Assembly: GCA_037176885.1 (NCBI GenBank)
Contig: JAWWNJ010000004.1
Coordinates: 1,488,001-1,552,000 of the forward strand
Direction: 5' to 3'
From: Favolaschia claudopus
Taxonomy: Eukaryota > Basidiomycota > Agaricomycetes > Agaricales > Mycenaceae
DNA: 64,000 nt
Both the position numbers and the translations under genes were made by a program. The notes under the pieces were generated by a model. The model was not told where the DNA came from, ran no database searches, and saw only the letters and a program-made list of their open reading frames with translations. Position 1 is the stretch's first letter; every line of letters starts with the position of its first letter. Below, one piece after another: positions 55,674 through 64,000 of this stretch.

Positions 55674-58054
55674 TCACTTGCTTAGACCCTTGCGGATGAC
55701 GTTCTGTAAGGTTACTCCATCGTCCTACACAAAACCACATTAAATACGAGTCGGAGGAAAACCATGAAGAAACTTACTTGATCCAGGGACCAGGTGAAAC
55801 ATCCCGCCATCCCATTCGATTTAGCGAAAGCCGCCTTGTCAGCAAGAGAAAAGGTGTCTGATTATCGTGACATGAGAGCTCGACCATTGCAAGCGAGAGA
55901 CAGACGCACCATCATATGAAACCACTGTCTGCTGAGAAGTGTTGAAAAGGAATGGCGTGTCGCTGCAATCATCCCAGCCTTTTGTTCAATAAGTCAGGGA
56001 AAGTCCTGTAGCAGCATGTCCAAATCGACGTACCCATCGTAAAACCTCCACCCTCTCCATATCTGCCCGACACTGAGACAACATTGAATAGCGCACCAGC
56101 GATACTACTCACGATCCGTCTGATTTCTTCACTAATGCACCAGAAGAAACAATGTTTGAGAAGGGGATTTGCTGGCCCCACCAGCTTTGGAGATTGGCCT
56201 GCGCCGCGTTACTTCCTGGTCCCACCGTCGGGACAGGCTTGGGCAGTTGCACTGGTCGCTTGTTGGCGCCGCGGGTTGGTCCCGGCGTTTCAGAAGTACC
56301 GTCCTGCTTGCCGTCGTCGATAGTGTCGTCCGTGAAGCTTCCCGTCAACTTCGTCTTGGTGGAATTGAGAACGTAACCGTAAAGGGGCAGCCCAAGGAGC
56401 AGTTTAGAGGCGGGGAATTTGGCCTTGGTCCATTGTGAGAATGCAGCCTGTGCGCTGTATTGCGGCTGAGAGGAGGTGCCGCACAAATTGCCTAGCGGCG
56501 CGTTGGGTCCCGGCTGATGATGTCTCGGTCAATGGAAGATTGAATAAATGCTGAGGGCAGCGCAACTCACAGCTGGTGACCAATCCCTTTAGGTAGCGTG
56601 AGCGTCAGACTTCTAGGTAGCCCAAGTGAAAGAAGAGTTACCCGAAAATATCGTAATTCATCCTGTACATGTTCTCAGTAAAGCAAGTACGCCAGTTCAA
56701 GCATGGGACCTACAAGTTTGCATATGTCATCTGAGCAGCATACGCTGACATGTCGGTAAGCGGGCTACCATTTGCGCCAAGCCAAGGCAGGTCGGTCACT
56801 GCGGCAGAGATGATCTTCGAGGTGCCTAGGATTCGGTGAGACCAAAGAATCCGACACAGAAGATGCACCGACCAAGGGAGGAGCGTAGAGAAGTCAACAA
56901 TGAGAGCAAATTTGCTGAATCCGCAGATCCAAAAGGATTACCTGCGCCAGACTCATTTGGGTATTCCTTAGACGCAAATCAATGCTAGGGCAATTGAAGA
57001 CATATGTAGTGTACGATACCCAATCAATGTCGATACCTAGATGTAAGAAGAGTTGTCAGTTGACGTTGAGATTCTATCTAGCAGCATGACTCACCATCCA
57101 ACCCAAAAGTCGAGACAGCACTTGACAGAGCCGATACAAAAGTAGAGCGGTTGGCAGCCGAACTCGCCGCCTGATGGAAAAAAGTACTTCCTCCCCAGCC
57201 CCCTAAGCAATAGTCAAGGCAAGCTTCGCTCAAGGGAAGATCAAGCCTCACCGACGGACAAAACTATCTTCGTTCCTTTGCCGCTGCTCTTGGCACTGGA
57301 TACGAGCCGCCTCAAAATGTCTTGGCTGCCACTATCCCATGATAATGTGTTCGACGAGTTAGGAACCGCGAACGCTAATTGAAAGGTATATACAGGATCG
57401 AAGAATTGATTTTGTAAACGTACCGAAAAAGAGGATATCGAATTTGGAGTAGTCCAATTTCTCTGGGGGAAAAGTGCCCGCGCTCCAGTCTGATGAGACC
57501 GGGTCAACCCCAGAAATCGTCGAAGAGAATGAGAATAAGCAATACCTGGATAATACGCTGCTGCGATGAAGGTAGCAGCAGCCGTGATTTCACCGAGTTC
57601 CTGGGCCTTCTTCCGTGATAGAGTTGAAGGCAGCGCGTCTTCTGGGTCAAACTGACGGGGAGAGGCCATCAAGGACGGACTCAGAAACTCTTTCAGGGTT
57701 TCGTTGTCCTGGAATTTCGGCAGGATAGAGTTCAGGTAGTTCTTCAATCCCTCTTTGCGTTCGGCGATCAACGTATCGTCCAACCATGCAGAGGGAATGA
57801 ATGTGGTGGCGAGGATTCGTTTCGGGGGAAGCTCAGCATCATGTACACCTAAGGCAGCGTGCAGTGCGACAAACTGATAGAAAAGGGAGGGATGAGACAC
57901 ATGGACCAGAGCTCTTGTACTCAAACCCTACCTCCGAGTAGCGTTTCTTGACATTGTACACAGCTCCGTCGTTGTCCACCTGGAACTGGTAAATAATGTG
58001 AGGCCGTGGAGTAGACGCAGTGGTGTGCGTGACGCTCTTGATGACTGGGGACAT
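55674..58054 (-). CDS. PX domain fused to GH18 chitinase
   Basis: The start at 58054 gives MSPVIKSVTHTTAS, then HIIYQFQVDNDGAVYNVKKR, YSE|FVALHAALG, ELPPKRILATTF, RKEGLKNYLNSILPKF. This is a PX (phosphoinositide-binding) domain of about 115 residues with the R-Y-S-E/F and P-P-K motifs. In the same exon, after DPEDALPSTLSRKKAQELGE, the frame passes straight into a glycoside hydrolase 18 barrel. There TFIAAAYYPDWSAGTFPPEK, LDYSKFDILFFAFAVP, SSGKGTKIVLSVGGWGG and the catalytic block DGIDIDWEYPNES (D-x-x-D-x-D-x-E) are complete. Then YAAQMTYANIMNYDVFG-like exons and SKLLLGLPLYGYVLNSTKTK follow, and the end is GCFTWSLDQDDGVTLQNVIR. About a dozen short introns. There is no signal peptide, whereas most fungal chitinases have one. 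It is probably an intracellular, membrane-associated enzyme acting on N-acetylglucosamine polymers. Confidence 0.85.
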
Positions 58055-60319
58055 GGTGTGGATTCCAGCAGCAAGACAACGACAGCGTTCGGTTGTTTAA
58101 GTACCGTTTGTTACTGGGGCCAGGTAACCTTCTACCACTGATTGGTTGCTTGCTTCCAGCATCCTTTCCATTCAATCACTGACCTCATGTGGGATCTTTG
58201 GTTGTTGTTTTTTTGTTCCCGTGGCGCGTGCTCTTCGCTCATAGCCAGAGAAGTCTAAAAGATAGCCTGTCGCATGACTGCCGATGCCCGTGATACCATA
58301 TAGAACCGGGACTCCAACAGATTCTGAAACCAAGAAAGGTGTATTCCTCCCTTATTTCGACAGCGTTTCGCGCAGTTACCGTAGACAGGGTCGTCGGAAT
58401 TTGAGAACGATGATACGAGAATTCCCCAGTTAACTCAGAGATGGACAGATGCACGATGAGGCATGGTCAGATAATTTCGAGGTCGCGTGCAGCGTGAGTG
58501 GGTCAAACAGCCAGAGATATGATGGATGACGGTGTCTCGAAGCATGCAAGGAATTCCAAGCCGCAAGCAATTGTCGTCTATATCGTCGAGCTCTGTCGCG
58601 GTAGTACTTGGTGGTGTGGTGTCAGTGAGGACCGAGTGATCGCGATCGGCTAATTCGCGTCGGAACGCCGGCGAAGTGCCAATACAGCCCTCATTGAGAC
58701 TCAGAGAGTCACTAGAACAGAACTGGATGAATCGCTCGACGGAAAAACTAGTACTTAAACTACCCCAAAACATGTAGAACAAAATTCTCGGTCGCTAGGA
58801 AATAGCACTTCAGCTATGTAGCAGAAACAAATGAATGATGATAGTGGCTTCATCTTAGTCTGAGATCTCGTTGCAGCACTGCGACACATGGCGGCGCTAG
58901 CTTCCAGATACTGCAAATCGCGCAATTGCGGGAACAGGAAAAATGGGAGCACCACTCAGCCTAGCGCCTAGCTACAACAGTGGCTAGACACCACGATAGC
59001 CAATATTGTTCCCGATCCTTCTTCCCGGAGGAGCACCAGAGATGTAGATACAGTACCGTGTGGGTTTGTGTTGTAACAAAGGGATCTAGACAGACGGTGG
59101 CACTCGTGACTGTTACGTCGTGGTGCCAACTTCAACGGGATTTGTGGTGCTTGCGGGAAGTGAGGGTTGAATTGGGGTGAGATAGTTGCCGATGAGCGCT
59201 GTATTTAGCGATTGGGGAGGGTTTCACCGCAAAATGAGGTTAGCCAGATCGTCGGGGGGAGCAACACTGAGCATAGTTGAACCGTCCGCTAATTCCGTGA
59301 AATTGAACGTGGCTCGAGGCTCGGGAGAGAGGTTTTAGCGTCCCTCATGACGATATCCATTCAGTCCCACTTGGAATGTTCAGTGAGTACGACCTGAAGG
59401 CACTCTCAATATGGATGAGACTGTTTGAGAAGTTTGACATCATTGAATACAGAAGAATCGGTGGAAACAGAAATTCGAGCGATACGCAGCGCAGAGTCCG
59501 ATTGGGATTGTAAGCGCAACGAGGAGCAGGAATATCAATCGATTTGTCACCTTAGGGACGCAAGCGTTAGTCGAACCAAAGGGTACCCCAAAGAGTAGAC
59601 ATGGTCTTGAAGAATAATAAGGAATAATTGGGAGCGTCGTGAAAATGCCGACATACCGACCCGCGGGGAAAGATATCGTGCAATCTGAGATTCATTGGAT
59701 GGGTCAATCTGTCGGTGGTCTGTTTCTTTACCAGGATCAGCCATAGGTATGACCTCACTGCCAGACCTCAGGACGAAGCAGGGGAGGTTCGAGAGAGTCT
59801 GCGAATCCCGCGGACAAATTTCTGTAGCAGGAGGAGAATGAAAGTACACATACCCTTTCAAGACCGTAAGAGCCCACGGTCTGCCATTCAAGTCAGAATA
59901 CCTCAGACGCGCATTAGTGGACATAGCTCACGCTAGTGCTATGGGAATCGACTGCACAAGATCCCGACCTAAATGAACGAATGTTCTGAGAAGGTAGAGT
60001 AAAGACAGATGTATCTTTAATCTGTTTCACGGAGAACTTGAACCAGGACCCGCTATGTAGTCGAATGACCCTCAAATGACCCTCAGATTCTAGTGCTAAT
60101 TTGAAGACTTGACGGCGGCTGAGGGCATATCAGGGTGAGCCCCAGATCTGATTCTCATGCGGGTGCGCCTATAGAAGAGGTTTGGATGGTCATTTAACGC
60201 TCCGTGAGTAGTTGACTTGGTGGTGGTTTTGTGCAAGCGAATGTGGGCGGACCGGCAATCAATGTGCACCCGAGTTAACCGAGCTACTTGGTCCGAACCG
60301 TTCAGCTACAAACCTCGAC
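58055..60319. other. 2.3 kb without a recognisable gene
   Basis: This stretch lies between the divergent starts of the PX-GH18 and glutaryl-CoA dehydrogenase genes. Open frames on the minus strand at 58435-58782 and 59547-59924 have no known motif. The second (MSTNARLRYSDLNGRPWALT..) contains several intron-like GT..AG pairs and could be a small fungal gene, but I cannot support one. Confidence 0.4.
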
Positions 60320-62186
60320 ATGGCTTCAACATTCCTAGTTTCTACGCGCTTTGCATTGAAGAGAGCTGGCCGGACTTCTCTGAACCGCGTTCGTTGCGCC
60401 TCAACTGGTCGGTCTTTCCCGTCTGATGCAAAATTTTGGCTCACAACCCCCTAGAAGCTGCAAATTGGAATCACCAAGTCTGTTCTCATGTTCGCAAAGT
60501 GTTCGCGTTAATGCAACTCTAGAAATAGGATCCTTTGAATCTTGACTCTCTGTTGACCGAGGACGAGCGAGCAATCAGGTGAGTGTAATGAACACTTGAA
60601 GTCAATTAGCCAACTTGGGTCAAGGGACACGGCACACGAGTATTGCCAGGAAAGCTTTGTGTTACAACAGTTTCTGCCCCTTGTGCTGACTTCTACCAGG
60701 AAAAACTTCTTCCCCGGGTCTTGGACGCATGGCGAACTGAAGGTAGGCCTGACTTTAGATCAGAACGAACACTTGTTCACCTTAGTTCAGAATTCAACCA
60801 CGACATCTTACCGGAAATGGGCAAGCTGGGCTTGCTCGGACCTACTATTGAGGGCTATGGGTGCGCGGGAGTGAGTAACGTCGCATACGGACTCATACAA
60901 CGCGAAATCGAGAGGTAATTTTCGTTGTTATGTACCTTCAGTATCATTACTGAGTCGTTGGAAAGAGTGGACTCAGGATACCGGTCAACCGCGTCGGTGC
61001 AATCCTCTCTTGTGATGCATCCGATCCACGAGTTTGGTACGGACGCGCAGAAAGAAAAATACCTTCCTCGCCTTGCTACGGGTGAAATTGTCGGCGCATT
61101 TGTGAGGACACTTCTATGAGATAGCGGCTACATTATTCAACGCCATCAAAGGGATTAACGGAACCGAATCATGGTTCAGACCCTGCGGGAATGGAAACAA
61201 CCGCCGAGGAGACCGATGGCGGGTTTATCATCAATGGCAGCAAAACCTGGATATCCAATGCTCCAGTGGCGTGAGGTTTATTTGTTGCTCCCATAGCCTA
61301 GGACTCATTTTGGAGAACAGTGACCTGTTCGTGGTCTGGGCCAACTGTAAATGGGATGGCAAAATTCGCGGCTTCTTACTGGAAAAGGTGCACACGATCT
61401 CCTTTCATTCTTGATGCACCGGCCCAACAAGTTACCAGGGCGCGAAAGGCTTGACTGCACCGCCCATCAAAAATAAAGTTGCCTTGCGTGTCTCCCTCAC
61501 TGGTTCCATCTTCATGGACTCAGTGAAGGTCTCGCATGATGCGCTTCTACCAAAATCCAAAGGCCTCGGCTCCCCCTTCTCCTGCCTTAATTCTGCGCGC
61601 TATGGCATCTCGTGGGGCGTAATGGGCGCACTTGAAGATTGCATCGACCGTGCGCTCGCGTACGCACTCGAGCGGCGTCAGTTCAAGCGTCCAATCGCCT
61701 CGTTCCAGCTCGTACAGAAGAAGCTAGCGGACGCGCAGACCGAAGCTGCCCTTGGTCTCCTTGCCAGTCTTCAGGTCGGCCGCCTCAAGGATGCGGGCAA
61801 GCTGTCACCCAATATGGTCAGTATGGTCAAGAGAAATAATTGCGGCAAGGCCCTCCTGCACGCACGGGCGGTCCTCGACATTTTCGGCGGTAATGCGTGC
61901 GCAGATGAGTGAGCCAGAATCCTTTTTGCTTTGCCGAAGTGCTGGTGCTAAGGAGTGTAGATATCATGTTGGAAGGCATGCTGCCAATCTTCAAGTCACC
62001 AATACGTATGAAGGTGTGTTGATTTGCTCAGTATACAGTGTTTCCCCTTTTAATTGCGAGTTGTAGGCACCAATGTACGAATCTGCGAATCAACTCTAGT
62101 CCGCAATACTGACTGTCTGTTGACAGGACATCCACGCCCTCATCCTGGGACGCGCAATGACCGGCATCCAGGCATTCGTGAACTAA
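60320..62186 (+). CDS. GCDH: Glutaryl-CoA dehydrogenase, mitochondrial
   Basis: An acyl-CoA dehydrogenase family flavoenzyme that converts glutaryl-CoA to crotonyl-CoA in lysine and tryptophan breakdown. The start at 60320 gives a presequence, [29 protein letters not shown]. Joined exons continue [20 protein letters not shown], then [54 protein letters not shown], and the substrate-site region [20 protein letters not shown] (the acyl-CoA dehydrogenase signature). [37 protein letters not shown] and [20 protein letters not shown] follow. Near the end, [20 protein letters not shown] contains the Glu used as catalytic base in this family. Arg in the S-x-R-S segment and the Y-E-G-T-N/H-D-I-H end distinguish GCDH from other acyl-CoA dehydrogenases. 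Around ten short introns. The stop is at 62184-62186, 85 bp from the stop of the convergent polymerase gene. Confidence 0.93.
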
Positions 62187-62271
62187 ATAAAAATACAATA
62201 TAATGCGTACATTCCTTGTAAGATGGGAAAGCAAAATGTATACTTACATCGCACACGACACCGCATCCACA

Positions 62272-64000
62272 TCACAAGTCCGCATTGCGGAGAGTGGGAT
62301 CTATCCACTGTAGGCCGAGAACGTCGAAGACTTCTTGCTCACTACGTGGGAAGTATTGCTTGCTGTCTCTGCGCCGAGTGCTACACGTCGTGAAGGTCAG
62401 TCAGTCATTTGAGTTTTCTGGGCAAGGGCGGAGACAGTACATTCCAGAGCTGTCGAACTTCATGCCGCTATATGTCAGTTCAGAGACCGAGACAAATACT
62501 GTATCAATCATGGGACAAACCGTTCTTTGGCCCACAGACGCAGATCGCGTTCGAACATTTTTGAGCCGGTCCTGCCGCATATGAGAAAGACGTAGTGACT
62601 TGAGTTGAGTACAAACCATCCGGTTATGGCCGTCCAATAAGCCTCGGGTGCGGCGAAAATCAAGTCAAGGCGTCGATGGACGCGCCGCGATCCTTCAACG
62701 GGAGGGAGAATGAACACTGTTAGCGCCTTTTCTAGCGTGTCCCAGTTTGATGTTCGTAGTGCGTCGGGAGGATGGAAACCGGAGAGATCTTCAAAGATGT
62801 AAGTGATTTTGGGATTTGGGTGATAGCGCAGGAGAGTCAACATACGCATGACGTGCGTTATGAGGCCTGAAGGTGAAGGTGCTGAGTCAGAAGACTATCA
62901 ACACACTCAAGACGAAGCTGCTTCATTCACCTCGTTCGTGGAGGCGGTTCACCAGCATTTGCCCAAGGCTCATAACCTGGTCTGACCCGCTTACGAGCTT
63001 CGGATGCGTTATGACTATATCGACGTCGTTGCTTTCCGCTTTTCCTCTTCTATACCTAGAGAATTTTTGCCGTCAAATCGACGAGGTAAGGCAGTTGGGC
63101 ATGAAGTAAGTAGCGCACCCGCCAACGATGGTGCTGGAGCACTCTGGACGGAGCTTCTCCAACTCGGCCATAACAGTATCGTGCATCAAATCCACCTCCT
63201 CGCGTGGAATCTTCTCATTGAGATCGTCCAGCAGCGCAAGTGCGGCTTTGATGGTCAGCGTAGGTGCGGGCGTCGTCATTCGCCGCTCTTGATCGGAGGA
63301 GGACGAATCCCGCATAGCAGGAAGCGTGTTGGGGCTGTGGTAGTGTTTTTTCAAGTCGTCGATTGTTCGAAGGCCTAGAGAGTCGTAGAGGTTGCGGGCG
63401 GTAGTGGGACCGATGCCGTGTATTTGAGTGAATAGGCATAGAGATTTGTAGCGTGAAGAGGCCGCGATGGTTTCTAGATATAGTGTTCATCGACTGTAGA
63501 AAGGAGGAGCGGCGAACAAACGGCTTTCGCTGATTTTTCCGTCAGACACATATTCCGATATCTGTATGGAGCATTAGCGTGAAGAGATGGTGGAGTATAG
63601 GTAGACCGCACCTTGGAAAACATCTTATCTCCGATACCGGGTAGCTTGGAGATTTCATCCAATCTTGAGGAATTCAGAACGTAGGGATAGGCTGCCACCG
63701 AATCAGTCTCGGAGTACCGATATGATACCCCACCCACCTTTCATGATCTACCCGGTCCGTCAGGCTTTGGCAACAACGTGTCAGAGCAATAATCGTACAG
63801 ATATTGTTCTCTCGTAGCTCAAGGCGCTTACATCCTTTCCCTCCAGCTCTCGAGAGCGGCGAATGACTCCAAGTTGGCGAACAAGGTCCTGATTCTTACA
63901 CACCATCGGACATGGTCGCAAACAGGCATAACGACTGGTGTAATGGGTCTTGGTTATGCTTGTTGATTGCGATTGCTCAGTTTCGGGTTCCGGTCTAGCT
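62272..64000 (-). CDS. DNA polymerase family X, 5' part missing
   Basis: C-terminal portion of a DNA polymerase beta/lambda/mu-type enzyme (fungal POL4-like), used in gap-filling repair and end joining. The frame enters from the right border: NQDLVRQLGVIRRSRELEGK. It continues with the 8-kDa-like part SRLDEISKLPGIGDKMFSKV, a helix-hairpin-helix, and the second hairpin HGIGPTTARNLYDSLGLRTI. The palm has RYRRGKAESNDVDIVITHP, with the two metal-binding aspartates D-V-D, and then RRLDLIFAAPEAYWTA with the third. GWTGSKMFERDLRLWAKERG follows, and the C-terminus is EVFDVLGLQWIDPTLRNADL. Six or more short introns. An N-terminal BRCT domain, if any, would lie outside the window. The order of motifs is complete from the first hairpin on. 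Distinguishing lambda from mu or beta type is not possible here. Confidence 0.9.

Noticed and set aside
1..64000. Prokaryotic features (CRISPR, operons, riboswitches)
   Set aside because: Spliceosomal introns throughout and eukaryotic gene families rule out a bacterial source; no regular spaced repeats were seen.

Overview
The window is nuclear DNA of a filamentous fungus, most likely an agaricomycete basidiomycete. The genes are packed on both strands and broken by many 46-60 nt GT..AG introns. The gene set fits that group: a SNF5 protein with a C-terminal GATA finger, a GPI-anchored serine-rich cupredoxin, F-box paralogs, CSC1-type channels and a DIRS/Ngaro-like retroelement. Exon joins were worked out by eye, from reading-frame continuity and family motifs.

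Left part (0.9-19 kb): an IMPACT/YIH1-type protein, a CSC1/TMEM63-type osmosensitive channel (copy A) and a GNAT acetyltransferase. Then comes a gene-poor stretch, a PCL/PHO80-type cyclin with a TATA box, a second gene-poor stretch, and a Nab2/ZC3H14-type poly(A)-binding protein with several tiny N-terminal exons. Middle (19-38 kb): a run of minus-strand housekeeping genes, namely a mitochondrial-type P-loop ATPase, SNF5, the Hsp90 co-chaperone AHA1 and the splicing factor YJU2. A chromodomain gene lies divergent to YJU2. A GPI-anchored cupredoxin follows. Then comes a very tight divergent pair of putative mitochondrial genes, with start codons 33 bp apart.

Right part (38-64 kb): a large chromodomain protein; a second CSC1-type channel (copy B) on the opposite strand to copy A; an NFKBIL1-like protein; two F-box paralogs flanking a 3'-truncated DIRS/Ngaro-like retroelement; the DnaJ protein DPH4 of diphthamide synthesis; a gene joining a PX domain to a GH18 chitinase; glutaryl-CoA dehydrogenase; and the 3' part of a family X DNA polymerase that runs off the right edge.

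Most genes are unrelated housekeeping functions. The accessory interest lies in the F-box/retroelement segment (47.8-54.7 kb), the PX-GH18 fusion (55.7-58.1 kb), the two chromodomain genes, and the gene-poor stretches at 7.4-11.1, 12.6-16.8, 31.7-33.6 and 58.1-60.3 kb.
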